Origin: Saprospiraceae bacterium
Lineage (GTDB): Bacteria > Bacteroidota > Bacteroidia > Chitinophagales > Saprospiraceae
Assembly (NCBI GenBank): GCA_016715405.1
Contig: JADKAE010000033.1
Coordinates: forward strand, 1-45,895
Direction: 5' to 3'
DNA length: 45,895 nt
Both the position numbers and the translations under genes were made by a program. This document shows, piece after piece, positions 1-9,344 of this stretch (position 1 is the first letter of the stretch; the number at the start of each line of letters is the position of its first letter). The notes below the pieces were generated by a model. The model was not told the DNA's origin, searched no databases, and worked only from the letters and a program-made list of their open reading frames with translations.

Positions 1-387
1 AAGGGTGGCCGGTAAAAACGGCGCGTGTACGAGCCAATGCGCCCGGGTGGCTGCCCGGGCTTCTGCGGTAGCCGTCTTGCGCCATACATCGACCGCATAT
101 AACATCGAAAATACGCCCGCCCACAATGCCGGCACGCGCCAGTCGTCGATTTGAGGCCACTGGAAACCCATGTTGGCCATCGGCCTGCCGCTAAACCACC
201 AAATAATCGTGGCTATGGTAGCTAAAGCCCACAGCAACAGGCGGTTACCCCGGTATAAGGCTATTTTTGTGCGTGTGTCAAACGATATGCCGGCCAGTGA
301 GGTATGCCCTGCCTTTATGGCTAATAGAGGCGCCACAACGCCCAGTAGCAATGCATAGATGTGGTCGAATATGCCGAGTTGTTCCAT
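1..387 (-). CDS. N-terminal part of a CPBP-like intramembrane protease (runs off the window)
   Basis: Reading leftward from the ATG at 385-387, an open frame of 129 codons continues to the window edge. It begins MEQLGIFDHIYALLLGVVAP, has membrane segments near residues 8-25 and 50-65, and a third hydrophobic stretch near 85-97. Between the first two lies TRTKIALYRGNRLLLWALA, the R...lY...W pattern seen at the N-terminus of CPBP-family (Abi) intramembrane endopeptidases, followed by GRPMANMGFQWP, which resembles the 'gr...lGl' stretch in those proteins. The catalytic EExxxR and later motifs would lie outside the window, so the family call is inference. No frameshift is seen. The 250 bp to its right are AT-rich and separate it from the divergent gene. 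Confidence 0.5.
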   Translation of the reverse strand, partial: MEQLGIFDHIYALLLGVVAPLLAIKAGHTSLAGISFDTRTKIALYRGNRLLLWALATIATIIWWFSGRPMANMGFQWPQIDDWRVPALWAGVFSMLYAVDVWRKTATAEARAATRAHWLVHAPFLPATL

Positions 388-640
388 TTCGCAATTTAAC
401 GGTTTTGCCGGGGAAACGTTCACCGGTTACGACCTCCATAACAGATTTATTGTGTGGGCATTAAAAAAATATTTTGCCTTCATTTTTTGAAAATCAAAAT
501 TTATAAAAAGAATAATTGTCTTTATCAAATAAAATTCTGAATAAAAATGAAATTTGGAACAATGCATAAGCAGAGAGATAATGTTGCTTAACAAGATGTT
601 TGAGTGGATAAAAATCCTTTCACGATGTAGAATTCTGAAT

Positions 641-648
641 TATCTTTG
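641..648 (+). promoter_or_regulatory. Bacteroidota -7 promoter box TATCTTTG
   Basis: TATCTTTG matches the Bacteroidota sigma-ABfr -7 consensus TAnnTTTG. A TTTC lies exactly 19 bases upstream (618-621), close to the -33 TTTG. Transcription would start near 652-655. This excludes the first in-frame ATG at 657 as a comfortable start and favours 684 or 693. Confidence 0.6.
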
Positions 649-683
649 CGACGCGTTTGGGATTATTTATCATCATAATCATC

Positions 684-1073
684 ATGGACATCATGCAGTT
701 GAAATTCGCTTTACTCTTCGCACTTTTTATTGGTTGTCTCAATGGAATTGTTGCTCAGGAAGCCGTAGCCGATGCTAATCCGGCAGGTGAGAAAACTGCG
801 ACCTATGCTAAAAGCAGCAACAATGGTTGGTCGATGTATCTCGACGAAGAAAATCAGATTTACTACATTGATTTCGAGACGCTCAGCGTGAACCTTAGCA
901 ATATCGTTGTAAAAGACAGCAATGGCAAATTGCTTATCAACGACGACGTATTCGATCTTCCGGTAAATACCATCTACGAGTTAGACCTTACCCAGTTTGC
1001 AAACGGAAGTTATACGCTCGAATTGCATGCTTTTACGGGGGTGGTTCGACAAGCTGCTTTTACCCGGTCATAA
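684..1073 (+). CDS. Small secreted DUF3244-like protein
   Basis: About 129 residues. The start at 684 (or 693) is chosen because the -7 box at 641-648 places the transcript start just before it, and because MQLKFALLFALFIGCLNG then forms a clean signal peptide cleaved near VAQ-EA. The mature part is an Ig-like beta-sandwich with the pattern IVVKDSNGKLLINDD ... YELDLTQFANGSYTLELHA, which is the layout of DUF3244 and of T9SS-tail-like domains ('v.D..G....... l.l..l..G.Y.l.i'). It contains nothing else, so it is not a cargo protein with a sorting tail but a stand-alone small domain. Its stop codon directly abuts the stop of the convergent gene, with no base between. The function is unknown. Confidence 0.7.
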   Translation: MDIMQLKFALLFALFIGCLNGIVAQEAVADANPAGEKTATYAKSSNNGWSMYLDEENQIYYIDFETLSVNLSNIVVKDSNGKLLINDDVFDLPVNTIYELDLTQFANGSYTLELHAFTGVVRQAAFTRS

Positions 1074-1556
1074 TTACTTAGAGGCCTTTTCTACGGCTTC
1101 TTTAAGGCGCCCCATAATGGCGTTAATGTCATAGTTTTTCTCCGACATAACGTGGGCTTTCCCGCTCACTTCCTCAATTACCAGCATACGCACCACGCGT
1201 CTCGATCTATTCGGGTCTATCATGGAAGGGGTTTTGTTATCGATAATCTCCGCTTTGCGGATGTCGGTAAATGCTACCTCTCCATACGGAGTAACCAGGT
1301 GCGTGGCATACAATACGACCTCTCCGGTTTTTCGCATAGATAAGAAACTAAACAAGGCGGTCCCTGCTGCAATGATCGTAGCAAAAAACACGAGCATCTG
1401 CAAAAGATGATGGCGCGTGCGCTGATCGTGTTCTACCTTTTTGCGGGAAATAAAGTATAGTCCGGCAGCCCCGGCAAGGGCTATCACCAGTGCAATACCC
1501 AGCGACAAAGCGTCTTCGGTGGTATTGGGTTGAAAGGTATATAGTGGTTGTTCCAT
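1074..1556 (-). CDS. Hypothetical membrane protein with a C-terminal PH-like soluble part
   Basis: About 160 residues from MEQPLYTF. A longer start 19 codons upstream exists, but the region before residue 20 does not look coding. Two membrane helices lie near residues 17-35 (LGIALVIALAGAAGLYFIS) and 53-72 (MLVFFATIIAAGTALFSFL). The cytosolic C-terminal half begins VVLYATHLVTPYGEVAFTDI and continues with beta-rich sequence ending in a charged helix (IMGRLKEAVEKASK), like bacterial PH-domain membrane proteins. I do not recognise a named family. It is convergent with and abuts the small secreted gene. It is divergent from the restriction operon, with 100 bp between the starts. Confidence 0.6.
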   Translation of the reverse strand: MEQPLYTFQPNTTEDALSLGIALVIALAGAAGLYFISRKKVEHDQRTRHHLLQMLVFFATIIAAGTALFSFLSMRKTGEVVLYATHLVTPYGEVAFTDIRKAEIIDNKTPSMIDPNRSRRVVRMLVIEEVSGKAHVMSEKNYDINAIMGRLKEAVEKASK

Positions 1557-1656
1557 ATCTAACTGAATTTGTGCGATGAATATAATACCGCCCCGATATA
1601 GCTTCAAAGCCAAAAAGGAGCTATTTTAGAGCTTATCTGTAATAATACGCATAATT

Positions 1657-2100
1657 ATGGCGGAAGCCGCTGTCAGATACTGGTTATTTCAGGCAAACCC
1701 TAAGGTATTCAGGTTGCGCGACGCACTGCAAGCCGAGGCTTTGAAAAGTTTTGCCGTCACCTCTCATGCCAAAGATATCAGCGTAGGGGACAAAGTGGTG
1801 TTGTGGCAGTCGGGCCGTTTGCCTGCCTGTTTTGGACTGGCCACCGTAATCGCCGCAGCGGGCGACTATCCAATCGAACCCGAGGAAGCCTCTTTTTTTG
1901 TGGAACAACCTATCGAAGCGCAACGGGTAATGCTGCGAGTAGAATACAACCTGTGGCAGAAACCGGTTACGCGCGATATCGTATTCTCCGACAAAGTATT
2001 GTCCCAGCTTGTCGGCCTGCCCGGCACCAACTTTGCCATCACGGAAGCCCAATACAAGCAGATGAGAACAATGGGCCCAGCGTATCGACCTGGTGGCTGA
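1657..2100 (+). CDS. EVE-domain protein or domain, N-terminal part of an EVE-McrB fusion
   Basis: 147 residues. It opens with RYWLFQANPKVFRLRDAL, continues with SVGDKVVLWQSG and GLATVIA, the hallmarks of the EVE domain (PUA/YTH-like fold) that binds modified bases such as 5-methylcytosine in DNA. The reading frame stops at 2098, but a shifted frame reads on (AQRIDLVAEPAVTYEPGK) towards the McrB ATPase, and the ATPase resumes in the same frame as the EVE domain at about 2119. I therefore think this is the specificity domain of a single EVE-McrB protein interrupted by two single-base shifts near 2070 and 2128. Family knowledge: EVE and related domains often sit at the N-terminus of McrB and supply recognition of modified DNA. 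Confidence 0.8.
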   Translation: MAEAAVRYWLFQANPKVFRLRDALQAEALKSFAVTSHAKDISVGDKVVLWQSGRLPACFGLATVIAAAGDYPIEPEEASFFVEQPIEAQRVMLRVEYNLWQKPVTRDIVFSDKVLSQLVGLPGTNFAITEAQYKQMRTMGPAYRPGG

Positions 2101-2118
2101 ACCGGCAGTAACTTATGA

Positions 2119-3570
2119 GCCTGGCAAGCGGTTGATCACCCGCTAAACCTGATTTTGTACGGCCCTCCCGGCACGGGCAAGACCTACCAGACTGTCAATC
2201 ACGCACTCTCTATCATTGAGGGTCGCCCAATGGAAGAGCTGGCACTGGAAGAAAGAGCTTTTCTCAAACGGCGTTTTGACGAATACCTGGGCGCCGGGCA
2301 AATTGCTTTTGTTACTTTTCACCAGGCTTTTACGTATGAAGATTTTGTAGAAGGCATCAAACCCTGGCTACCCCGGAAGGGCTCAGCTATGTGATCCAGG
2401 ACGGCATTTTCAAGCTGATGTGCAACGACGCCAGGAATATGTTCATTGAGACTTTGTTGAACGAGCAGCCTCCGCCGGCCTTTCAGCTCCAATTCAGCCG
2501 ATTATACGCCGAGTTTCTGGCCTTTCTGAAAACGCCCGCGTTTACGTATTTTCAAACAACGGATAATAAAGACTATTTCTGCACCGGATACTGCCCTATG
2601 GCAATCTGGCGGTGCGCCCCGAGAAATCATTTACAGTATATACCATACAAAAAAAATTGCTTGCAAGCTCTATCATCGCTTTGAATCCGTGGAGGAAATG
2701 ATGGGCGATGATGCATTGCCGCATATGGTGGCACAAAAGACACCAGCGCCTACATCGCTATCATGGCTGCTTTGCACCAATTTGAAGTGGACTACCACGT
2801 GCAGCAAATCGTATGAACAGCAATGGACGCCGGATGGCGAATCGGCCTCGATAGTCATCGAAGATGTGGCCGCGCTTTCCGACCAGCTTATCGCCAAATG
2901 CAAGCGTTTTGTGCTGATTATCGACAAGATAAACAGGGGCAATGTGCCCGCTATTTTCGGAGATCTGATCACGCTTATCGAGTCGGACAAACGGGAGGGA
3001 CGGCTGGAAGGGCTGAGCGTGGTATTGCCTTATTCCAAAACCTTTTTTTCCATCCCACCCAACATATTCATCATTGGGACGATGAATTCTTCCGACCGCT
3101 CCACGGCGCAACTCGACCTGGCGCTTCGCCGCCGGTTTGCCTTCAAAGCCCTTTATCCGGATCCTTCCTTACTGCCCAAGCTGGCGATTTCACCCATGAT
3201 TGCCGGCATTAACCTCGAGAAGTTGTTAGCAGCGATCAATTATCGCATCGAGGTTTTACTAGACCGTGATTTTGCCATCGGGCATGCCTATTTCCTGGAG
3301 ATTGATACGCTCGACGGCTTGAAACAAGTGTTCGCACAATCGGTAATTCCGCTATTGGAGGTTTGTTTTACGGCGATTTGCAGAAAATCGGCTGGAGTGT
3401 TGGGCCGCGATTTTGTAAAAATAATAGATTCGGATCGATTTGAACTGGCGGATTTCGACGGCGTTATGCCCGGCGAGTGGCAGACGGCTTCCCGGTTCGA
3501 ACTTGTCCCGTTAGAAGGCCTCCTGGAAGCAGCTTTTATCAGAATTTACGATAAAAACTACCAGGGATGA
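2119..3570 (+). pseudogene. mcrB: McrB-type AAA+ GTPase of a modification-dependent restriction system, frameshifted
   Basis: The motor of an McrBC system, which uses GTP to translocate DNA before McrC cuts. Visible parts in order are Walker A (LILYGPPGTGKT, 2146-2181), VTFHQAFTYEDFVEGIKP (a typical McrB stretch), KSFTVYTIQKKLL in another frame, KLYHRFESVEEMMGDD, TKDTSAYIAIMAALHQFEV, Walker B (FVLIIDKINRGN, 2908-2943), sensor 1 (IIGTMNSSDRST) and the arginine-finger region (LDLALRRRFAF). The Walker B motif is DEINRGN in nearly all relatives; here Glu is Lys (AAG). At least five frame changes occur between 2350 and 2820 in addition to two before the ATPase. The number of shifts plus the Lys argues for a decayed gene, but indel errors are common in this sequence, so an intact gene is not excluded. 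The last bases overlap the ankyrin gene (ATGA). Confidence 0.75.
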
Positions 3571-4723
3571 GGCAGTCTTTTCACTATATGATGGTGTTGG
3601 CCTGTTTTATAGCAAGCGGGTTGGGGATGCAGAAATACTCCGCCGGGCCAATCCGTTCACGACCGCCTCCTGGAAGCGGTGTTGGCGGGTAACAGGGAAG
3701 TTGTTGATTCCTGCCTCCAAAACGGCGGCAATCCCAACCTTCGCGACGATGAGGGCACGCCGCTTCTCATCTTGGCGGTTAATGCCGGAAAACCAGGTAT
3801 ACTGGCATCTATTCTACGTTACCGGGTGTCGGTTGATGCCAGGCGGCAGTCGGGGTATCAGAGTACGGATTTGATGGAAACCGCGCTGCGCAATGACCTG
3901 GAGGCAGCTAAGCTGTTGTTATCCCGTGGAGCCGGGGTTAACCTCCGCGATAGCATTGGCGATACGGCTTTGCACTGGGCCGCTTTTTACGGGAGACTGG
4001 AGCTGGCCAGGATGCTGTGCGAAAATGAAGCAAGCATGGCCATTGCCAGCAGACAGGGCACTCCGCTCGATGTGGCATTGTGGCAGTTTAACGATGTGGT
4101 TGCCGAATATCTGGCAGCAAAGGATGCTGCTAAGAGGCAGTCCGGGGAGTTTGTCGAGGCCGTCCGGGCGGGAAATGAAGCGGCAGTGAAACAGCTTTTG
4201 AAGGCCGGCGCCAATCCCGATCAAATGGATGACATCGGCTCCCCCGTGCTGGTTATTGCTGCCTCGCGTGGATTTTATGATGTTGTAAAATTATTGTTAG
4301 AAAAAAGATCTAACCCGGATCTAATGAATAGGGTGGGGCAGACTACCTTTTGCAGAGCCGTTTATTTCGGACACGAAGACATAGCGAAATTATTGGTATC
4401 CCCATGGCGCCGGTATCAACAAAGCCGGGCCGCATTACCAATTGGCGCCTTTGCATGCCGCCGCAAAAAGCGGCCAGTCGGCCATCGGGCAATGGCTAAT
4501 AGAAAATGGCGCAACTGTAGATGCCCAGGAGGGAATCTCGGGTTATACGCCGCTGATGATAGCCACTTCTTATGGTCGGCAGGAAATGGTAAAAGTGCTG
4601 ATCAAAGCCCGCGCCAATCCATTTATCAAAGGTTTTGACTACGCTGCGCTGCCCGATTTGATTAATTACGCCGGACAACCTGAAATTGCCCGGTTGATAG
4701 AGGAGTATATGCTGCAACAATGA
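3567..4723 (+). CDS. Ankyrin-repeat protein with a signal-like N-terminus inside the McrBC operon (two frameshifts)
   Basis: The ATG at 3567 overlaps the mcrB stop (ATGA) and starts MRQSFHYMMVLACFIASGLG, a plausible signal peptide. A one-base shift near 3640-3665 then leads to DRLLEAVLAGNREVVDSCLQ and a series of about ten ankyrin repeats (for example GDTALHWAAFYGRLELARML, GSPVLVIAASRGFYDVVKLL). A second shift at CCCC near 4401 (three C would keep the frame and give VSHGAGINKAG) moves to the final repeats (APLHAAAKSGQSAIGQWLIE). The gene ends in an ATGA overlap with mcrC, so three genes are translationally coupled. Ankyrin repeats bind proteins; the partner is unknown. An exported-looking protein in a restriction operon is unusual. 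The first shift makes the link of the signal sequence to the repeats less certain than the repeats themselves. Confidence 0.75.
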
Positions 4724-5951
4724 AAAATGCAAATGATATAGTAATAAGGGTCTTTGAGCACCAACGTGTAGAGATAGGCGAAAGGGTAGGGAATCCTTTT
4801 ACGATGGAGTTTTGGCAGGCCTTGCGCGACTTTCAAGCGCAGCAATCCAGGCCTTTTTACAAAGTCTTACCCGGTGGCATATCATTTAGCAGCTATGTCG
4901 GGGCAATCCAGACTCGGTACGGGCTGGTTGAAATCTGGCCCAAAACCGACCGCTCCGGAGAGGCTACCTGGCAACCATTTTTACTGGAGTTACTGACTTC
5001 TTGCCGTTATGTGCCCGTACATTCGCCAGGTTTGGGACTAATTCAACCGGGCGTTTTTCCACTTGTAAGCGTTTACCTGGTTGGGTTTATCCATGAAGTC
5101 GAATTATGGCTAAAGAAAGGGCCTTCCCATCAATATGAAACGCAAATACAATCCAGCAGGGTTTGGAAGGGAAGCGTCCAATGGGGGGAGCAAATCAAAC
5201 GCCAACTTACCCACGCGGATGAAATTATCACACAAACGCAGGTATTCACTTCGGATCACCGGCTCAACCGCGTGATAAAACTGGCGCTGCAAATGGTTTG
5301 CAACTTACTGCCTGCGAGTCAGGGCCGCGTAACAGCCTCGGGTTTGCTTGATCAGCTTGTCCATTGGGGAGATATTCATCCCCGGCAAATTGATTGGGAT
5401 CAGATAGCGCGTTATCCCATGGCCCCTTCCTATCAAACTATAATCAACATGTCGAAGGCTATTATCACGGGGTACGTGGGTGGAATCGGCGCGGGTAAAT
5501 CTCCGGTTTTGGCCTTGTTATTCGATATGAATGTATTGTTTGAAACCTACGTGCACCAACAACTCGCCCAACTTCAGCTACCGGGATTATGGGTAAGCCG
5601 GCAGCCGGGTCGCAGTTTTTGGCTCGACCGCGTGCTGATACCCGATATCGTCATGCAATACCAGGAAAAAAATGGGTATTGGACACCAAGTGGAAACTAC
5701 TCACCCAAGCCAAACCTTCCATGGATGATTTGAGGCAGCTATTCGTGTACATGCAGTATTTTCACGCAACACGAGGCGCCCTGATCTATCCGGATGTAAA
5801 CGGGATAAACGATATTCCGCCCACGCCGTTTGCGGATAGGGGCGATGGTAGCCAGGAAAGGCAGGTGCAGGTTTGTTTTGTCTCGCTGGTGAAAAACGGG
5901 CGGCTGAATCGCGAATTTGGGCGGGATCTGTTCGAAAAAATTGCGACCTAG
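4720..5951 (+). CDS. mcrC: McrC-type nuclease subunit (one frameshift)
   Basis: About 410 residues over two frames. The N-terminal half (SFSSYVGAIQTRYGLVEIWP) is the beta-rich McrC domain that docks on McrB. SPVLALLFDMNVLFETYV matches the conserved 'LlfDMN..FE.fv' of McrC. The PD-(D/E)xK nuclease core follows: the aspartate of LIPDIVMQYQ and then VLDTKWKLL, with the D...DxK pattern intact, and SMDDLRQLFVYMQYF. The frame breaks at a run of seven A (5666-5672); eight A would restore it exactly and give QEKKWVLDTKWK. A homopolymer undercall is therefore the simplest explanation. It starts inside the stop of the ankyrin gene and ends in the 25-bp palindromic hairpin. If the frame is intact the nuclease looks functional, unlike the McrB partner. 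Confidence 0.85.
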
Positions 5952-5987
5952 AGACGCGATTCATCGCGTCTCTAGGTCGCAATTTTT
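5936..5987. terminator. 25-bp perfect palindromic hairpin between convergent genes (bidirectional terminator)
   Basis: Arms 5936-5960 and 5963-5987 are perfect reverse complements with a 2-base spacer; A-rich and T-rich ends give a U-run in either direction. The core GAGACGCGAT-TC-ATCGCGTCTC overlaps the last codons and stop of mcrC and reaches to within two bases of the stop of the PDZ gene. Such a long perfect stem is more than a terminator needs and resembles a dispersed palindromic repeat that landed here. Confidence 0.85.
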
Positions 5988-5988
5988 A

Positions 5989-7787
5989 TTATTTGCTCTG
6001 TAGCAAGATCTTCTTAGACAATCGTTTCTCTCCCTGGCGGATATCCAGGTAGTAATTACCGGCGCCGTTTTGGGAAATATCGATTTCATCGCTGAAATCT
6101 CCTGAAAACATACCGAGATCGTAATCATAAATCAACCGGCCTGCGCCGTTAAACACGCGGATACTCGTTTCACCGGATGTAGGCAGTTTGAACTGCAACT
6201 TAAACATACCCATCGAGGTATTGGGGTGCAGTTGCAAATTTTCCACAGCCAGGTTGCTGGAAACCGTCATATCGATGCCGTATCGTTGCTTGAGTTGGGT
6301 GGATTCCTCCTCGGGCATATCCTGGAGTGCCACATTTACCTCGTCTACATTGACGCGTTCGCTACCGCCCTGTTTGTCGTCGACTTCTTCATCGTCTGAG
6401 CGAAACTCATAGCCGCCCCAATTCCATTCGCCTTCTTTTTGGTATCGCAATACGACTTAATAGGTTTGCTGCCGTTGGTTTTTTCGCCTTTGCGGGAATA
6501 AGTAACCTGTATATTATCGCCCACTTTAAGTGAATTGATAGCCGTGGTGATATCCTCCCAGTCCAAAATGGCATGGCTATTGATAGCAGTGATCACATCG
6601 CCGTCTTGCAAACCCATATCGGCGGCGGTAGAATTTTCAACGATAGTCACTGCAACGCCTTGTTGGTCATCGGGTTGGTGGCTTTGGCTAATACCCAAAA
6701 ACGGTTTTTTGCAATCGTCCATATTCCACTCAAATTCCTGATCAGGGCGCTTCACGAAAGTAACCCGGGCGGTTTGGGCTTTACCCTGGCGGATAAAATG
6801 CAGGGTAGCTTCGTCGCCGGTTTTGAATTTTCTGAGGATATCTGTGAGGCTTTGATCTTTATCGACGCGGGAATCATTGACGCCCACCACGTAATCGAAG
6901 GGTTGTAACCCGGCTTTTGCCGCTGCGGTATTGTCGATCACTTTGGTGACATAACTTCCGTAGGGGTTGTCGAAGCCCAGCTTTTTAGCTTTTTCAGTAG
7001 AAACCGAAGTAGAGTTGATCCCCAGGAAAGCGCTATTGCCGCTTTCGCTTTTGTCGTTCCAATCCCATCCGTCGGTAATGATCGTATACGTTTTTTCTTT
7101 TATCTCGCGGGCCTTCGCTTTTTGCTCGGCCTTGGCGGTTTTGCCGTCGCGTTGGTATTCGACGGTAATTTTTTCGCCCACTTTCAGTGTTCTGATTGCA
7201 GTGGTGAGATCCTGCCAGTCCACCAGCGAATAGCCGTTAATAGACGTAATAAGGTCGCCGTCTTTGAGTCCCATCTCTTCGGCGGTAGATTTGCTGATCA
7301 CGGTAACCTTTACCCCGGCTTCATCAGAGGATTCATCTTCGTGGGGGCTAACGCCCAGGAAGACTTCTTCTTTTTCTTTTTTCTCCTGGCCTTCCGTATC
7401 GTTTCTATTTCCAAAGACGACATCTACCGTTATCTGTTTTCCCTTTCTTACGAGGTGGAGGGTACCTTTATCGCCTGCCTTGTATTTTCTGATAATACTG
7501 GTGAGGCTGCGGTCTTCATCGGTGCGGAAGTTGTCAATGCCGTAGATATAATCAAAAGGCGACAAGCCTGCTTTTTCAGCGGCCGTATTGGCAATGATCC
7601 CCGAAACATAACTGCCGTACTTGTGTTCAAAGCCAAGAAGTTTGGCTTTTTCATCAGACAACTGGTCGGAATTAATCCCTAAAAAGGCGGTTTTATCGTT
7701 GGAATTAGTCCAAGTGTGTTGTTGTGCAAGCGCAACATGGGTTTGTAGCAACAAAAGCGTTAGCGTGAGGAAGCTGAGGTGTCTCAT
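5989..7787 (-). CDS. Secreted four-PDZ-domain protein with T9SS type A sorting tail (one frameshift)
   Basis: The start MRHLSFLTLTLLLLQTHVAL (7787) gives a signal peptide ending ALA-QQ. Four PDZ domains follow in two similar pairs. PDZ1 (residues about 35-125, AFLGINSD ... KYGSYVSGIIANTAAEKAG) resembles PDZ3 (about 255-345, AFLGINST ... PYGSYVTKVIDNTAAAKAG). PDZ2 (GVKVTVISKSTAEEMGLKDG) resembles PDZ4 (GVAVTIVENSTAADMGLQDG). A duplication of a two-PDZ block is therefore likely. There is no protease domain. The frame changes near 6440-6455, and the C-terminal part carries a T9SS type A sorting domain (LHPNTSMGMFKLQFKLP ... GAGNYYLDI ... KKILLQSK). The protein should be exported through the T9SS and held at or released from the surface. 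PDZ domains suggest binding of peptide C-termini; the actual role is unknown. Confidence 0.8.
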
Positions 7788-7873
7788 AACATTGATTGGT
7801 TTATATCACGAATAAACGACAACATAATCTCAACAGGGTTGCATGACAATAGAAGGAATACCCCAAATTGGCG

Positions 7874-7881
7874 TAATTTTG
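7874..7881 (+). promoter_or_regulatory. -7 promoter box TAATTTTG for the DUF4403 lipoprotein
   Basis: TAATTTTG fits TAnnTTTG and lies 25 bases before the ATG at 7907. No good -33 TTTG is seen at the expected distance. Confidence 0.45.
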
Positions 7882-7906
7882 CCAATTATGCAATAATGCC
7901 GTATAC

Positions 7907-9295
7907 ATGAATTCAATATCCAGTCCTTTTCATTTATTGCCGGTTTGCGCCTGTGCATTTGCCTTAATCGTACTTGCATCGGGCTGTAAAACGGCACAGC
8001 AACCTGCCCGAGCTATGGAAAGTTATGAAACCCGTCAGGAAGACAATACTTCCAAAATCAGCATTCCGGTGAAAATAACGGTAGCCGACCTCGAGCTAGA
8101 AGTGAACAGGCGACTTAGCGGGTTAATATACGAAGACAAAACATTCGACGACGGCGACGACCTGAAGATCAAGGCGACCAAACGAGATCGCATCAATATT
8201 GTGATTGATAGCCAGCTTGTGAAATATCGCGTACCCCTTTCGTTGCAAATACAATACAACGCAGGTTTTACTACCCTGGAAGCCACAGGAGATATAGCGC
8301 TGCATTTTAAAACCCAGTATACGATCAATCCCGACTGGAGCCTGCAAACCATAACTTCTGTGGAGGGGTATGACTGGCTTCAAAAGCCGAGGGTCAAGAT
8401 GGTTGGCATGAATTTGCCGGTGGGCTTTATCGCCGATATGCTTATGAAAAACGGCAAAAAGACAATTGCCAAAGCAATCGATGATCAGGTAGGCGAGCAG
8501 TTGCAACTTGAAAGCATCATGAAAGATGCCTGGCGGAATATGTTCAACCCGGTATTGATTTCGCCCGAATACAAAGCCTGGTTGCTGGTAAACCCGCAAC
8601 GAATAAGTATGGCGCCCTTGAAAATGCAAAACAACGAAATCACCACAACCATTGTCGTAGAGTCAAAACCCACCGTGCGTATAGGCGAGAAGCCGGCCAC
8701 GCCTTCGCTGAGCTCGCTGCCCGATTTTAAATATACACCGGCTGATAACGAAGAATTTGTAGTAAACCTAACCGCTGAGATCAGTTACCGCGAAGCCGAG
8801 CAGATGGCTAAGAAACAATTGATGGGTGAGACCTTCAGCCAGGGTAAACGGTCTGTTAAGGTAGAAGACGTGCAGTTGTATGGTCAAGGCAATCAATTGA
8901 TTGTCAACACCCGGCTTTCTGGTGCTTATAACGGCAGCATTTATCTCACCGGCAAGCCTGTTTTTTATGCCGATCGGAATAAAATTGACGTAGAAGACCT
9001 AAAATTTACGCTCGATACCGAAAGTTTCCTGCACCGCTCCGCCGGCTGGCTCCTGCAAAGCACATTTAAGAGAAAAATCCAGGAAAACCTCGATTTCCTG
9101 CTCGATCTTAACCTGAAAGACCTGCAAACTCAATTGCAGCAACAATTGGCTGATTATCAGATTGCCCCGGGGATTCGAATGAAGGGACAACTTTCCCAAT
9201 TGCAGTTGCAAAATGCCTTTTTAACCGCAGATGGGTTTAATGTGCAATTGGGCCTTAAAGGCAAGTTGAATGTGTGGATTAGTCAATTGAATTGA
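7907..9295 (+). CDS. DUF4403 family lipoprotein
   Basis: 462 residues. The N-terminus ends in the lipobox LASGC (Cys27), so this is a lipoprotein. The mature part matches the DUF4403 family layout: 'SxIsiPvkitvadLe..vN..l.glIYed' at residues 50-80 (here ISIPVKITVADLELEVN and LSGLIYEDKTF), long amphipathic beta-rich repeats, and a final segment with TESFLHRSAGWLLQSTFKRK and LQTQLQQQLADYQIAPGIRM. Length and architecture are typical; there are no frameshifts. DUF4403 proteins are predicted to be outer-membrane-associated with TULIP-like or lipid-binding folds, but no biochemical role is established. It is monocistronic, with its own -7 box and a convergent neighbour downstream. The 49 bp after its stop contain three copies of GGTTTAG. 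Confidence 0.8.
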   Translation: MNSISSPFHLLPVCACAFALIVLASGCKTAQQPARAMESYETRQEDNTSKISIPVKITVADLELEVNRRLSGLIYEDKTFDDGDDLKIKATKRDRINIVIDSQLVKYRVPLSLQIQYNAGFTTLEATGDIALHFKTQYTINPDWSLQTITSVEGYDWLQKPRVKMVGMNLPVGFIADMLMKNGKKTIAKAIDDQVGEQLQLESIMKDAWRNMFNPVLISPEYKAWLLVNPQRISMAPLKMQNNEITTTIVVESKPTVRIGEKPATPSLSSLPDFKYTPADNEEFVVNLTAEISYREAEQMAKKQLMGETFSQGKRSVKVEDVQLYGQGNQLIVNTRLSGAYNGSIYLTGKPVFYADRNKIDVEDLKFTLDTESFLHRSAGWLLQSTFKRKIQENLDFLLDLNLKDLQTQLQQQLADYQIAPGIRMKGQLSQLQLQNAFLTADGFNVQLGLKGKLNVWISQLN

Positions 9296-9344
9296 ACGGT
9301 TTAGTAGGGTTTAGCGCCTTCGGCTGTTTAGCGTTAGGGTTTAG

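Noticed and set aside
5660..5680. Programmed -1 frameshift in mcrC at the A7 run
   Set aside because: Only A AAA AAT is in the correct phase, a poor slippery site, and similar homopolymer breaks occur in many unrelated genes here. A missing A is simpler.
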